Assembly (NCBI RefSeq): GCF_007556815.1
Contig: NZ_CP041745.1
Coordinates: forward strand, 3,821,001 to 3,885,000
Length of the DNA stretch: 64,000 bases
From: Paraburkholderia megapolitana
Lineage (GTDB): Bacteria > Pseudomonadota > Gammaproteobacteria > Burkholderiales > Burkholderiaceae
Direction: 5' to 3'
The stretch's first letter is position 1, and each line of letters starts with the position of its first letter. A program made the position numbers and the translations under genes. This document shows positions 37,927 to 47,551 of this stretch, piece by piece. The notes under the pieces are model-generated. The model was not told the DNA's origin. It made no database searches and saw only the letters and a program-made list of their open reading frames with translations.

Positions 37927-38411
37927 CGCTGACGCTCGTCGCGGCGCGCGTAGAGCCGCCAGGGCAGTTGCAGGATCGCTTCACGGTTCGATGGCGAGAA
38001 GCAGCGCGCTGCTGCTTCCTGATACGGCAGCCACTCGTAGGCCGTGTGTTCGCGAGGTGCGAGCTTGACGTCCATGCAATACGGCACCCGCAGGCTGAAC
38101 CAGTGCTCGGTGTTACGCGTGACACCCTCCGCATAGCGATGACGCCACACCGGATAGATGTCGTATTCGATCTGATGCTGCCAGTCGAGCAGCGCGCCGC
38201 GCGGCACCTCGTCGCTACCGATCACGATGCCGGTCTCTTCTGCGACTTCGCGCACGGCCGTCTGCGCGAGCGGTTCATCCTGGCTGTCTTTGGAACCGGT
38301 CACCGATTGCCAGAAGGCCCCATGGTCCGCCCGTTCGATGATCAGCACATCGAGCTCGGGCGTGTAGATGACGACAAGAACGGATTCTGGAATCTTCGGC
38401 GGTTTCGGCAT
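37923..38411 (-). CDS. nudB: Dihydroneopterin triphosphate diphosphatase
   Basis: NudB removes pyrophosphate from dihydroneopterin triphosphate in folate synthesis. The 162-residue Nudix protein shows GSKDSQDEPLAQTAVREVAEETG, read here as the Nudix box with the REVAEE core, and the family segment HWFSLRVPY. I chose the ATG at 38411 (MPKPPKIPES). It lies downstream of aspS beyond a hairpin terminator, and aspS-nudB adjacency is common in proteobacteria. Coupled to the cardiolipin synthase gene. Confidence 0.9.
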   Translation of the reverse strand: MPKPPKIPESVLVVIYTPELDVLIIERADHGAFWQSVTGSKDSQDEPLAQTAVREVAEETGIVIGSDEVPRGALLDWQHQIEYDIYPVWRHRYAEGVTRNTEHWFSLRVPYCMDVKLAPREHTAYEWLPYQEAAARCFSPSNREAILQLPWRLYARRDERQR

Positions 38412-38489
38412 GGTGATCGGACGGGACACGTGGGACGCACGATGCATGTCGGGCAGCGGACGCTACGGCGACTGTAACGCAAAAAGCAG

Positions 38490-38512
38490 AAAAGGCGCGT
38501 GACGCGCCTTTT
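38490..38512 (-). terminator. Rho-independent terminator after aspS
   Basis: AAAAGGCGCG-TGA-CGCGCCTTTT is a 10-bp perfect stem 60 bp past the aspS stop. Leftward it continues into a second T-rich tract (CTGCTTTTTG). The A/T flanks make it usable in both directions. Confidence 0.85.
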
Positions 38513-38571
38513 CATTCCATCGAGCAAGCAGTGCTGGCCGTATTCGATCGCGGCCGCCAAGCCTACTGCAC

Positions 38572-40374
38572 CTATTGCGCCTTTTGCTCCGGCTGACGCA
38601 GACGGATGTGCAACTCGCGCAGCTGGCGCTCGTCGACTTCGCTCGGCGCCTGCGTGAGCAGGTCCTGCGCACGTTGCGTCTTCGGGAAGGCGATTACGTC
38701 GCGAATCGAATCGGCGCCGGCCATCATCGTGACGATGCGGTCGAGGCCGAATGCGATCCCACCGTGCGGCGGCGCGCCGTATTGCAACGCGTCGAGCAGG
38801 AAGCCGAACTTCGCACGCGCTTCATCCGGACCGATCTTCAACGCACGGAACACCTTGCTCTGCACTTCCTCGCGGTGAATCCGTACCGAGCCGCCGCCGA
38901 TTTCCCAGCCGTTCAGCACGATGTCGTAAGCCTTCGCGAGGCAACGCGCCGGGTCGGTCTCGAGATACTCGAGGTGCTCGTCCTTCGGCGACGTGAACGG
39001 ATGGTGCGCGGCGACGTAGCGGTTGTCCTCTTCGTCGTATTCGAACATCGGGAAGTCGATCACCCACAGCGGCTGCCAGCCGCTTTCGACGAGACCGTTC
39101 GCCTTGCCGAATTCCGAATGACCGATCTTCAGGCGCAGTGCGCCGAGGCTGTCGTTGACGACCTTCGCGCGGTCAGCGGCGAAGAACACGATGTCGCCGT
39201 CTTCTGCACCGGTACGCTCGAGAATCGCAGCGATCGATGCGTCGTGCAGGTTCTTCACGATCGGGCTTTGCAGGCCATCACGGCCCTTCGCGACTTCGTT
39301 GACCTTGATCCACGCGAGACCCTTCGCACCGTAGATGCGCACGAATTCCGTGTAGCTGTCGATGTCGCCGCGCGAAAGCTCGCTGCCCTTCGGCACGCGC
39401 AGCGCCGCGACGCGACCGTCCTTCGTGTTGGCCGGCGTGCTGAACACCTTGAAGTCGACGTCTTTCATGACGTCGGTCAGTTCGGTGAATTCGAGCTTCA
39501 CGCGCAGGTCCGGCTTGTCCGAACCGAAGCGTTGCATCGCTTCCGAGTACTTCATCACCGGGAACGTCGACGCGAGTTCGACACCGATCGTTTCCTTGAA
39601 CACGTGGCGTGTCATGTCCTCGAACAGGTCGCGAATCTCCTGCTCGCCGAGGAACGACGTTTCGCAATCGATCTGCGTGAATTCCGGCTGACGGTCGGCG
39701 CGCAGGTCTTCGTCGCGGAAGCACTTGACGATCTGGTAGTAGCGATCGAAGTTCGCGACCATCAGCAGCTGCTTGAAGAGCTGCGGCGACTGCGGCAATG
39801 CGAAGAACTGACCCGGGTTGGTACGCGACGGCACGAGGTAATCGCGTGCGCCTTCCGGCGTGCTCTTCGTGAGCATCGGTGTTTCGATATCGATGAAACC
39901 GCGTGCGTCGAGATACTTGCGCACTTCCATCGCGACGCGATAGCGCAGACGCAGGTTGTGCTGCATCTGCGGACGGCGCAGATCGAGCACGCGGTGCGTA
40001 AGACGCGTGGTTTCCGACAGGTTATCGTCGTCGAGCTGGAACGGCGGCGTAACCGATGCGTTCAGCACGGTCAGCTCGTGACACAGCACTTCGATCTTGC
40101 CGCTCGTGAGACCCGCGTTAGCGGTGCCTTCCGGGCGGTTGCGCACCAGACCCTTCACTTGCACGCAGAATTCGTTGCGCACGCCTTCGGCGGTCTTGAA
40201 CATGTCGGCACGATCCGGATCGCACACGACCTGGACGAGACCTTCGCGATCGCGCAGATCGATGAAGATGACGCCGCCATGATCGCGCCGGCGTTGCACC
40301 CAGCCGCACAGCGACACGGTTTGGCCCAGCAGGTGTTCGGTCACCAGACCGCAGTATTCAGATCTCATCGACAT
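38572..40374 (-). CDS. aspS: Aspartate--tRNA ligase
   Basis: The 600-residue class II synthetase has the N-terminal OB anticodon-binding domain ([22 protein letters not shown]) and motif 2 region [18 protein letters not shown]. The bacterial GAD insertion follows, and motif 3 is [15 protein letters not shown]. Length is normal. Whether it also charges tRNA-Asn (non-discriminating form) cannot be told from this alone. The ATG at 40374 has another in-frame ATG two codons in. DUF502 and fmdB-like genes lie upstream on the same strand. Confidence 0.98.
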   Translation of the reverse strand: MSMRSEYCGLVTEHLLGQTVSLCGWVQRRRDHGGVIFIDLRDREGLVQVVCDPDRADMFKTAEGVRNEFCVQVKGLVRNRPEGTANAGLTSGKIEVLCHELTVLNASVTPPFQLDDDNLSETTRLTHRVLDLRRPQMQHNLRLRYRVAMEVRKYLDARGFIDIETPMLTKSTPEGARDYLVPSRTNPGQFFALPQSPQLFKQLLMVANFDRYYQIVKCFRDEDLRADRQPEFTQIDCETSFLGEQEIRDLFEDMTRHVFKETIGVELASTFPVMKYSEAMQRFGSDKPDLRVKLEFTELTDVMKDVDFKVFSTPANTKDGRVAALRVPKGSELSRGDIDSYTEFVRIYGAKGLAWIKVNEVAKGRDGLQSPIVKNLHDASIAAILERTGAEDGDIVFFAADRAKVVNDSLGALRLKIGHSEFGKANGLVESGWQPLWVIDFPMFEYDEEDNRYVAAHHPFTSPKDEHLEYLETDPARCLAKAYDIVLNGWEIGGGSVRIHREEVQSKVFRALKIGPDEARAKFGFLLDALQYGAPPHGGIAFGLDRIVTMMAGADSIRDVIAFPKTQRAQDLLTQAPSEVDERQLRELHIRLRQPEQKAQ

Positions 40375-40437
40375 GATGTTCGTCTTTCGTTTTGCATTAG
40401 TTGAACGGCGCGCATCCGCGAACGGCGCGCGCCGGCA

Positions 40438-41097
40438 TTACAGCGGAGGCTCGATGACGCTGCTGCGACGCGGCTGCGCCGGCTGCGGCGCGGACGGCGC
40501 GACCACGCCCATCGAAACGATGTACTTCAATGCCGCGTCGACCGTCATATCGAGTTCGACGACTTCGCTCTTCGGCAACATCAGGAAGAAACCAGACGTC
40601 GGATTCGGCGTAGTCGGCACATACACGCTGACGTGATCTTCCTTCAGGTGATTGACGACGTCGCCGCCCGGGATACCGGTCAGAAACGCGATCGTGTACG
40701 AGCCTTTGCGCGGATATTCGATCAGCAGCGCCTTGCGGAATGCATTGCCGTTGCTCGACAGCAGCGTGTCCGATACCTGCTTGACGCTCGTGTAGATCGG
40801 CCCGACCACCGGAATGTGGCGCACCAGCAGTTCCCACCACTTCACGAGCTTCTGGCCGATGAAGTTCTGCGTGAACAGCCCGACGATGAAGATGAACGCC
40901 AGCGTCAGCAACGCGCCGAGACCGGGCAGACGGAAGCCGAGCGCGCGCTCCGGCTGCCACGCTTCGGGCAGCAGCAACAGCGTCTGGTCCATCGTACCGA
41001 TGATGAGGCCGAGCACCCACAGCGTGATGGCGAGAGGTACCAGCACCAGCAGGCCGGTCAGGAACACCGATTTGAGCGTCGTTTTCTTCGTCGTCAT
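40438..41097 (-). CDS. DUF502 family membrane protein
   Basis: The 219-residue protein has two N-terminal membrane helices (about residues 8-30 and 58-80). They are followed by the DUF502 hallmark KWWELLVRHIPVVGPIYTSV and a soluble domain with FLTGIPGGDV. Function is not known for this family. I chose the ATG at 41097 (MTTKKTTLKS); the longer frame is Arg-rich and unlikely. The C-terminal 20 residues are Pro/Ala-rich. It sits between the fmdB-like gene and aspS. Confidence 0.9.
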   Translation of the reverse strand: MTTKKTTLKSVFLTGLLVLVPLAITLWVLGLIIGTMDQTLLLLPEAWQPERALGFRLPGLGALLTLAFIFIVGLFTQNFIGQKLVKWWELLVRHIPVVGPIYTSVKQVSDTLLSSNGNAFRKALLIEYPRKGSYTIAFLTGIPGGDVVNHLKEDHVSVYVPTTPNPTSGFFLMLPKSEVVELDMTVDAALKYIVSMGVVAPSAPQPAQPRRSSVIEPPL

Positions 41098-41166
41098 GTG
41101 TACCGCCAGAGAGCCTGCCCGGCGAGGCCGGGTTCGGCATGTATGCCGCCGCGCAGGCGGCAAGCC

Positions 41167-41568
41167 TTATGTACTGCCACTGCCCTTGCTGCCCGCACTG
41201 CTTGCTGCAGCGGCGGCCGGTGCTGCAGCAGGCGCCGCTGCCGTATTCGCGGATGCGCCCGATGTCTCGGAAGCACCCGATGAAGTGCCCGTATCGGCCT
41301 TGTCGCTGGTGCCTTTCGCGGCGGCTGCATCGCCGTCCGATGCGGCATTCGCACCGGTGGCCGTTCCGTTTGTCTTCGCCGTGTTACCGCCACGGAAATC
41401 CGTGACGTACCAGCCCGAGCCTTTCAGCTGGAAGCCGGCGGCAGTCACCTGCTTGCGGAAGGTGGATTTCCCGCACTCGGGACAGTCAGTCAGCGGCGCG
41501 TCGCTCATCTTCTGAAGGACATCCTTCGCGAAGCCGCATGACTCGCAACGATAAGCGTAGATCGGCAT
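41167..41568 (-). CDS. FmdB-type zinc-ribbon protein
   Basis: The 133-residue protein opens MPIYAYRCESCGF and has C8, C11, C29 and C32, the zinc ribbon of FmdB/CxxC_CXXC_SSSS proteins (putative regulatory proteins of unknown mechanism). From about residue 70 the chain is a low-complexity Ala/Thr/Ser/Asp tail, longer than in minimal homologues. GGGAAAG precedes the ATG. It is the first gene of the fmdB-DUF502-aspS run. Confidence 0.9.
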   Translation of the reverse strand: MPIYAYRCESCGFAKDVLQKMSDAPLTDCPECGKSTFRKQVTAAGFQLKGSGWYVTDFRGGNTAKTNGTATGANAASDGDAAAAKGTSDKADTGTSSGASETSGASANTAAAPAAAPAAAAASSAGSKGSGST

Positions 41569-41613
41569 GTTTCTTTCCCTGCGGAATTCTTGAAAACGCT
41601 TGCAAAGCCTTGA

Positions 41614-41619
41614 ATTATA
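41614..41619 (-). promoter_or_regulatory. Candidate -10 element for fmdB-DUF502-aspS
   Basis: A perfect leftward TATAAT lies 46 bp before the fmdB-like ATG. The -35 position (GGAGGC at 17 bp) is weak, so support is the -10 box and position only. Confidence 0.4.
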
Positions 41620-41722
41620 GCCGCAAAAGGTTTCCCGCCTCCGGTTTTCGGGAACGGTCGGTCAATACGCGGCCAGCGCGGCGCTTGCCGCCTCAAGTGC
41701 GGGCGACGACAGGGAAATTCAA

Positions 41723-42364
41723 TCAAACCTGGCGAGAATCGCGGCGACGCCACGTCAGCCAGCGCTCACGGCCCGCGAAGAAGGGGATCGAATCGGCAAC
41801 CGGTTCGTCTTCGATCAGCTCGAAGTGCTGCGCGAGCAATGCGTCTAGTTCGGCCCGGTCAATGCCGAACGGCGGCCCTTTAGGCTCCATACCGAAGAAA
41901 AAGAACCCTGCCAGAAAGCCGCCCGGTGGGAGCAGACGGGCCATCTGTTGCGCATAGTCGGCGCGGCGCGCGACCGGTAAGGCGCATAGAAATGCGCGCT
42001 CGTAAATCCAGCCGGGCGTAAACGGCGGCTGGTAAGCGAAGAAATCGGCCTGTTCGACGACGTTGCCGTGTAAGCCAAGCTGCGCGCGCGCCGTATCGAC
42101 GGCGGCCGGCGCGAAATCGATGGCGCGTACCTGTTGGCCGCGGTTCGCGAGCCATAGCGCTTCCCAGGCACTGCCGCAGCCGGGAATCAGCACCGCCGTG
42201 TCGGTGTGCCGGGTGGCAAACGACTGAAATGCGGCCGGCACCCCCGCCTGGTCCCAGGGCGTGAAGCCGTGCTCGAAGCGTTCGTCCCAGAAATCGGGCG
42301 AATTGGGATCGCGGGTCGCAAAGGTGGGCACGGCTGGCACGTCGGGGCGAGATGGTTCGGTCAT
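41723..42364 (-). CDS. TPMT-family SAM-dependent methyltransferase
   Basis: The 213-residue protein has the SAM motif VLIPGCGSAWEALWLANRG and the opening FWDERFEHGFTPWDQAGVP, both characteristic of the thiopurine S-methyltransferase family. Bacterial members methylate thiols, selenite/tellurite or halides; the substrate here is unknown. It is 30 bp downstream of ubiB on the same strand and may be its last operon member. Confidence 0.9.
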   Translation of the reverse strand: MTEPSRPDVPAVPTFATRDPNSPDFWDERFEHGFTPWDQAGVPAAFQSFATRHTDTAVLIPGCGSAWEALWLANRGQQVRAIDFAPAAVDTARAQLGLHGNVVEQADFFAYQPPFTPGWIYERAFLCALPVARRADYAQQMARLLPPGGFLAGFFFFGMEPKGPPFGIDRAELDALLAQHFELIEDEPVADSIPFFAGRERWLTWRRRDSRQV

Positions 42365-42394
42365 GAAGAAACTCCGTCGAATCCGGCGATCACA

Positions 42395-43972
42395 TCAACC
42401 GCCGTAGGCCAATGCAATCCAGGTGCGCGCGAGCACCGCGCCGACACCCACCGCAATACCGAAGATCAGCAGGCCTTGCAGCAACCGGTTCGTGCGCTTC
42501 TGCTCGAGCAGGATCTGCCGGACCATGTCGTCGTTCGGGCCGCGCTGGGCTTCGTGGCGTTCGGCCAGCATGTGGTGGATCAGGCGCGGCAACTGCGGCA
42601 GCGTCTTGCTCCATTGCGGCGCTTCGATCTTCAGACGTTCGTACCAGCCTCGCAGACCGATCTGCTCGTTCATCCAGCGTTCGAGATACGGCTTCGCGGT
42701 CTTCCACAAGTCGAGCTCGGGGTCGAGCGAGCGGCCGAGTCCTTCGACGTTGAGCATGGTCTTCTGCAGCAGCACGAGTTGCGGCTGGATCTCGACGTTG
42801 AAGCGGCGCGACGTCGAGAAGAGCCGCATCAGCACCTGTCCCAGCGAGATGTCCTTCAACGCACGGTCGAAGTACGGCTCGCAAACGGCGCGGATCGCGC
42901 TTTCCAGCTCTTCGACGCGTGTGGTAGGCGGCACCCAGCCGGATTCCAGATGCAGCGTGGCAACCCGGTGATAGTCGCGCTTGAAGAACGCGAGGAAGTT
43001 CTGCGCGAGGTAGTTCTTGTCGAAGTCCGACAGCGCACCGATGATGCCGAAATCAAGCGCGATATAACGCCCGAAATGCGCAGGGTCGAGACTGACCTGG
43101 ATGTTGCCGGGGTGCATATCCGCATGGAAAAAACCGTCGCGGAACACCTGCGTGAAGAAGATCTCGACGCCTTCGCGCGCGAGCTTCGGAATGTCGACAC
43201 CCGCCGCACGCAGCGTCTCGACCTGGCTGATCGGCACACCGACCATGCGCTCCATCACGAGCACGGTGGGCGTGCAGAACTCCCAGTACATCTCAGGCAC
43301 GAGCAGCAGATCGAGCCCCGCGAAGTTGCGCCGCAACTGGCTGCCGTTGGCCGCCTCACGCATCAGGTCGAGTTCGTCGTGCAGGTACTTGTCGAACTCC
43401 GCGACGACTTCGCGCGGCTTGAGCCGCTTGCCGTCGGCCCACAGACGCTCGGCCCAGATCGCGATGTCACGCAGCAGCGCGAGGTCGGAATCGATCACCG
43501 GAAGCATGTTCGGGCGCAGCACTTTCACCGCGACCGGTTTGCCCGCGTGCTGGCCCGCTTTGACCTTTGCGAAATGGACCTGCGCGATCGACGCGCTCGC
43601 CACCGGCGTCCGCTCGAATTCGTCGAATAGCACGCTGACCGGTGCGCCCAGCGATTTCTCGACCAGACCGATCGCCACATCGGAATCGAACGGCGGTACC
43701 TGGTCCTGCAGCTTGGCGAGTTCGTTGGCGACATCGACGGGCAGCAGGTCGCGCCGTGTCGACAGCACCTGCCCGAACTTCACGAAAATCGGCCCGAGAC
43801 TTTCAAGCGCCAGACGCAGCCGCACACCGCGTGGCTCGTCGAAATGCCGGCCGATCGTCGTCACCCGCAGCAGCAACCGCACGCGGCGGTCGTTGACGCG
43901 GCTCAGCATCATCTCGTCGAGACCGAAGCGGATGACCGTAAAAAATATCTTGAGGAAACGCAGAAAACGCAT
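42395..43972 (-). CDS. ubiB: Ubiquinone biosynthesis protein UbiB (ADCK-type kinase)
   Basis: UbiB is an atypical kinase/ATPase needed for ubiquinone synthesis. The 525-residue product shows the KxGQ motif [15 protein letters not shown], the catalytic [12 protein letters not shown] and [12 protein letters not shown]. Two C-terminal membrane helices ([19 protein letters not shown]) anchor it. All are hallmarks of the family. It lies 14 bp after ubiJ. Confidence 0.97.
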   Translation of the reverse strand: MRFLRFLKIFFTVIRFGLDEMMLSRVNDRRVRLLLRVTTIGRHFDEPRGVRLRLALESLGPIFVKFGQVLSTRRDLLPVDVANELAKLQDQVPPFDSDVAIGLVEKSLGAPVSVLFDEFERTPVASASIAQVHFAKVKAGQHAGKPVAVKVLRPNMLPVIDSDLALLRDIAIWAERLWADGKRLKPREVVAEFDKYLHDELDLMREAANGSQLRRNFAGLDLLLVPEMYWEFCTPTVLVMERMVGVPISQVETLRAAGVDIPKLAREGVEIFFTQVFRDGFFHADMHPGNIQVSLDPAHFGRYIALDFGIIGALSDFDKNYLAQNFLAFFKRDYHRVATLHLESGWVPPTTRVEELESAIRAVCEPYFDRALKDISLGQVLMRLFSTSRRFNVEIQPQLVLLQKTMLNVEGLGRSLDPELDLWKTAKPYLERWMNEQIGLRGWYERLKIEAPQWSKTLPQLPRLIHHMLAERHEAQRGPNDDMVRQILLEQKRTNRLLQGLLIFGIAVGVGAVLARTWIALAYGG

Positions 43973-43986
43973 GGTGAGCCCGATGA

Positions 43987-44631
43987 CTAGCGCGTGCCGC
44001 GCGACTTGGCGGCGCCGCCCGGCGCAGACGCGCCGTGGGCTTCGACCTGCTGTTCCAGACGCTCGACACGCTTCTCGGCTCTTGCCAGCGTGTCGCGGGT
44101 GCGCGCGAGTTCGGCGTTGAAATCGTCGAGCGCCGCGCGCCGGACCAGTTGCGGCTGCTCATCGAGCAGATACTCCGCCACCGAATCGACGAGGTTGCGC
44201 CCCGTACGCAGCGCATGATCGCCAACCGAGCGCGCAAGCGTCGCCACACGCCACGCCGGGCCATCGCCGATCAACCGCGCCAGATCCTCTTCCGGCTCCC
44301 AGCGCAGATGCTCGGCCAGCTTCGCGATCGCCGTAGCAAACTCCGCGTCGCCCTCGATCTTCACGTGCTTCATCACCGCGGCCTGACCGCCCTGGACAAA
44401 CGCCGGCAATGCATCGCCGGCTACCGTCACCGAGACGTCGAACTGTTGCGCTTCGCTCTCGTCGACCGCGACGAGATATCCGTCCGGCTGCACCAGCAGG
44501 ATCATCGAGACGGGCGGACAGGACAGCCGGGCAGTCTTGCCGGCGTAAGGAGCGAGGCGCTCGCGAGCCCACGATTCACGGGCGAGCAGATGGTTGACGG
44601 CAGCAGCGAAGGGCTTGGCGGCGAGGGTCAT
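43987..44631 (-). CDS. ubiJ: Ubiquinone biosynthesis accessory factor UbiJ
   Basis: UbiJ is a lipid-binding SCP2-domain protein that scaffolds the aerobic Ubi complex with UbiK. The 214-residue product has the SCP2-like region (residues 8-110, including [12 protein letters not shown] and [30 protein letters not shown]) and a C-terminal coiled coil rich in Glu/Arg ([16 protein letters not shown]). Its place just before ubiB is conserved. A terminator hairpin ends 17 bp before its start, so it probably has its own promoter or depends on read-through. Confidence 0.92.
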   Translation of the reverse strand: MTLAAKPFAAAVNHLLARESWARERLAPYAGKTARLSCPPVSMILLVQPDGYLVAVDESEAQQFDVSVTVAGDALPAFVQGGQAAVMKHVKIEGDAEFATAIAKLAEHLRWEPEEDLARLIGDGPAWRVATLARSVGDHALRTGRNLVDSVAEYLLDEQPQLVRRAALDDFNAELARTRDTLARAEKRVERLEQQVEAHGASAPGGAAKSRGTR

Positions 44632-44647
44632 CGGCAGTGGAAAGAAA

Positions 44648-44678
44648 AACCCGCGCCAGCGATGTGCCAGCGCGGGTT
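44648..44678 (-). terminator. Rho-independent terminator after the Tim44-like gene
   Basis: Leftward, AACCCGCGC pairs with GCGCGGGTT around a 13-base loop, and TTTTTCTTT follows. It lies 76 bp past the Tim44-like stop and 17 bp before the ubiJ start. Confidence 0.75.
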
Positions 44679-44753
44679 CCTATTGTAACGTCCGTTCGCT
44701 TTCAGCCTTGCTATGCCGAACGGCCGGACGAGGCCCGCTTCAGCGGGCCTGCA

Positions 44754-45743
44754 TCAATGCTCGGCGACTTGCTGGATACCCGCGAGCAGCCAGCCTTCGC
44801 CGGAACGCGTCGACTTCGACAGGTTCCACACTTCGACGAACGGTTCGGCGGCGGCACCCGCCGTCTCGCGAATCAGCCCCGAGAAACGCACGCTGGCGAA
44901 ATATTCGTCGCTGCGCTCTTCGACGCCGAGCAGATCGGCGTTCAACTGGACCACATCGGTCTGGTTTGCCTGCGAGCCGCGCGAATCCAGGTCCACCTTC
45001 ACTTCGGCGAACATTTCGGGCGTGGTGAATTCGCGGATGTCGGCCATGTTGCCGCTATCCCATGCGGCCTGCAGCCGCACGAAGTAGACCTTGGCATTGC
45101 GCAGGAACGTCTCGGAATCGAAATCCACCGGCACGGCCGCGGTCGTTGCAATGCTGGGGGCGGACTGCGTCCCGAACGAGCCGATCTGTTGCACCGGCGC
45201 GTTATAGCGCGGTTCCTGCGTATAGCCGGTACCGCCCGCATTCAACGACGGCGCGCCGCCTGCGTAGGCCGGCGTTGCGGTGTCGCGCTTGCGGTTCATG
45301 AAGCGGCGGATCAGCCAGATAGCGAGCATCGCGATGGCGGCGATTACGAGGAAATTCGCCATGGCGCCGGCGAATGCTTCGCCCAGACCGAAATGGGACA
45401 GCAACGCGGCAATCCCGAGACCTGCGGCGAGACCGGCGATCGGTCCGAGCCAGCGCGAACGGTTAGGCGCTGCGGCCGGTGTGGGTTGGGCACCGCGCTG
45501 TGCCTGGGCGGCTTGCCCCGACTGCTGCATCGGCTGGCCGGGCTGCGCGGGCGGTGTCGCCTGACGCTGCGTAACCGTCGACGACTGGCGGCCGATGCTA
45601 CGGCTGCCGCCCATGCGACGTGCCTCGGCATCGAGCGAAGCAAACGTTCCAGCGACGATCAGACCGACCATCGCGAACGTGCCAATTCGCTTCGCCCAAG
45701 ATGATGAAAGCTTTTTGGAAGGTAACGAACGCGCGTCAGACAT
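44754..45743 (-). CDS. Tim44-like domain membrane protein
   Basis: The 329-residue protein has an N-terminal hydrophobic segment (residues 20-36) and a Gln/Pro-rich linker (45-95). Two membrane helices (about 98-118 and 125-146) follow, and the C-terminal Tim44/NTF2-like domain starts near residue 205 (FDSETFLRNAKVYFVRLQAA). Bacterial Tim44-like proteins are poorly characterised; an envelope role is inferred. I chose the ATG at 45743, preceded by AAAGGAT, over a frame running 89 codons further. It lies between ubiE and ubiJ. Confidence 0.88.
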   Translation of the reverse strand: MSDARSLPSKKLSSSWAKRIGTFAMVGLIVAGTFASLDAEARRMGGSRSIGRQSSTVTQRQATPPAQPGQPMQQSGQAAQAQRGAQPTPAAAPNRSRWLGPIAGLAAGLGIAALLSHFGLGEAFAGAMANFLVIAAIAMLAIWLIRRFMNRKRDTATPAYAGGAPSLNAGGTGYTQEPRYNAPVQQIGSFGTQSAPSIATTAAVPVDFDSETFLRNAKVYFVRLQAAWDSGNMADIREFTTPEMFAEVKVDLDSRGSQANQTDVVQLNADLLGVEERSDEYFASVRFSGLIRETAGAAAEPFVEVWNLSKSTRSGEGWLLAGIQQVAEH

Positions 45744-45778
45744 GATAAAAATCCTTTTAAGACAATGGGATATGGGTG

Positions 45779-46510
45779 CTAATACTTTGTCCCCACGTGT
45801 AAGGCTACCACGCCAGCTGACAAATTGTAATATTTGACGCCATCGAGGCCAGCTTGTTCCATCATCGTCTTCAAAGTTTCCTGGTCCGGGTGCATCCGGA
45901 TCGATTCCGCCAGATAGCGGTAGCTCTCGGCGTCCTTCGCGAAGCGCTCGCCGAGCCACGGCAGCACCTTGAACGAATAGACGTCGTAAGCCTTCTTGAG
46001 CGGGTCCCACACTTTCGAGAATTCCAGCACCAGCAGGCGGCCAGCCGGCTTCAGCACGCGCTGCATTTCCGCGAGCGCGCCGTCTTTATGCGTCATGTTG
46101 CGCAACCCGAACGCCACGGTGACCACGTCGAAGTAGTTGTCCGGGAACGGAATTTTTTCCGCGTCGCACAACAGCGCCGGTGTGATCACGCCCTTGTCGA
46201 GCAACCGGTCGCGGCCAACGCGCAGCATCGACTCATTGATATCGGTGAGCCAGACCTCGCCGGTCGGGCCGGCCTGTTTTGCGAACGCCTTCGACAGATC
46301 GCCCGTACCGCCGGCAATGTCGAGTACCCGGAAACCCGGCCGTACCGCCGCCTGCGAGATCGTGAAAGCCTTCCACGCCCGGTGCAGTCCGCCCGACATC
46401 AGGTCGTTCATCAGGTCGTAGTTGGAGGCAACGGAGTGGAACACGCCCGCCACCTTCTTCGCCTTGTCCTGTTCGTCGACTGTCTGGAAGCCGAAGTGGG
46501 TTTTGCTCAT
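45779..46510 (-). CDS. ubiE: Ubiquinone/menaquinone C-methyltransferase
   Basis: UbiE performs the C-methylation step in ubiquinone and menaquinone synthesis. The 243-residue product has [20 protein letters not shown], the SAM motif [15 protein letters not shown] and the late family signature [15 protein letters not shown]. The ATG at 46510 has AAGGAA upstream and is preferred to a start 14 codons earlier. Gene order is DUF971-ubiE-Tim44-ubiJ-ubiB. Confidence 0.97.
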   Translation of the reverse strand: MSKTHFGFQTVDEQDKAKKVAGVFHSVASNYDLMNDLMSGGLHRAWKAFTISQAAVRPGFRVLDIAGGTGDLSKAFAKQAGPTGEVWLTDINESMLRVGRDRLLDKGVITPALLCDAEKIPFPDNYFDVVTVAFGLRNMTHKDGALAEMQRVLKPAGRLLVLEFSKVWDPLKKAYDVYSFKVLPWLGERFAKDAESYRYLAESIRMHPDQETLKTMMEQAGLDGVKYYNLSAGVVALHVGTKY

Positions 46511-46578
46511 CGCGCTCGTTCCTTTCGCGTATTCTCGATTGTTGCGCCGCATCGTTGCGGCAGTCAGGCTGGATCGTA

Positions 46579-46992
46579 TCAGTGACGGTGGCCGTGCGCT
46601 GCGGCCGGCGCGGCCATCGGTGCGTCGCGGTCGACACCGGCCGCTGCCAGTTTGGCGATGTATTCGGCCCAGAGTTCATCCTGACGAACTGCAAGGTCGT
46701 ACAGCAGATCCCACGAATAAAGCCCCGTCGAATGCCCGTCGGAGAAAGTCGGTTGCAAAGCGTAGTTGCCGACGCCCTCGAGCGAGGTGATCGTGACGTC
46801 GCGCTTGCCCGTCTGCAGTGTTTCCTGGCCGGGACCGTGGCCGCGTACCTCGGCGGACGGAGAATACACGCGCAACAGTTCGAACGGGACCCGGTAGCTC
46901 GCGCCGTCCGCGTACTGCAATTCGAGCACGCGCGATACCGCATGCACGACGACGCCGGTTGGCACCGGCGTGTCGGGAGTCAATCCACTCAT
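46579..46992 (-). CDS. DUF971 protein
   Basis: The 137-residue protein carries the DUF971 domain ([28 protein letters not shown]), also found at the N-terminus of gamma-butyrobetaine hydroxylases and in some Fe-S-linked proteins. Its [21 protein letters not shown] block is strongly conserved. A His-rich tail (AAAHGHRH) ends it. Function is unknown. It lies 68 bp upstream of ubiE; this adjacency is common in betaproteobacteria. Confidence 0.9.
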   Translation of the reverse strand: MSGLTPDTPVPTGVVVHAVSRVLELQYADGASYRVPFELLRVYSPSAEVRGHGPGQETLQTGKRDVTITSLEGVGNYALQPTFSDGHSTGLYSWDLLYDLAVRQDELWAEYIAKLAAAGVDRDAPMAAPAAAHGHRH

Positions 46993-47089
46993 ATTGGCCT
47001 CGTAAGAAAAACGCCGGGCCGCCCCGGGGTTTTCTCACTCCCTCGGGGGGCTGGCGCGAAGCGACAGGTTTGGGGAGCGCTCAATCCGC
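46993..47089. repeat. Possible dispersed intergenic repeat (GC-rich dyads)
   Basis: The gap between the HIT gene and DUF971 contains GGGCCGCCCCGG, CCCTCGGGGGG and CTGGCGCGAAGCGACAGG in close order. This resembles a dispersed repeat of Burkholderiales as I remember it; only one copy is visible here, so the call is tentative. Confidence 0.3.
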
Positions 47090-47518
47090 TCACGCTAGAG
47101 CAAGTTCGATTTCGCTGCGTACCGCGTCGCGCAGCAGTGTGGCCTGCGCGCGGCGCGACGCCAGCAGCGCCTCCGACACCGTGCGCTGGCGCGGCGCCCA
47201 GATCGGCAGCGGGAAGTGGGCGTCGTTGGAAAAGCGCGGAATGACATGCCAGTGCACGTGCGGTACCTGGTTGCCGAGGCTCGCGAGATTCACCTTGACC
47301 GGTTGCAGCACACGCCGCATCGCCCGTTCGACCGCATAGACCGCGCGCATCACACGGTCGCGCTCGGCGGCGGAAAGATCGGAAAACTCGGCGACGTGCG
47401 CACCCCAGATCACCCGGCAAAAGCCCGGATAGTCCTGCTCGTCGGCCAGGACGACACGCAGCGTGTCGTCCTTCCACAGCACATCGCCGCCATCTTCGCG
47501 GCAGAATATACAGTCCAT
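47090..47518 (-). CDS. HIT-family nucleotide-binding protein
   Basis: The 142-residue protein has the histidine triad HVHWHVIPRF and an N-terminal Cys pair (DCIFCREDGG) as in zinc-binding HIT hydrolases. It probably cleaves adenosine phosphoramidates or dinucleoside polyphosphates in the cytoplasm. I chose the ATG at 47518, preceded by GAGGA, over one 11 codons upstream. It follows the giant oxidoreductase by 33 bp and may be co-transcribed with it. Confidence 0.9.
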   Translation of the reverse strand: MDCIFCREDGGDVLWKDDTLRVVLADEQDYPGFCRVIWGAHVAEFSDLSAAERDRVMRAVYAVERAMRRVLQPVKVNLASLGNQVPHVHWHVIPRFSNDAHFPLPIWAPRQRTVSEALLASRRAQATLLRDAVRSEIELALA

Positions 47519-47551
47519 GGTCGTCCTCGGACGGATACGTAATGCGTGCAA

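Noticed and set aside
38575..40404. 609-codon rightward open frame opposite aspS
   Set aside because: aspS is unmistakable on the other strand, and the antisense product has no family features.
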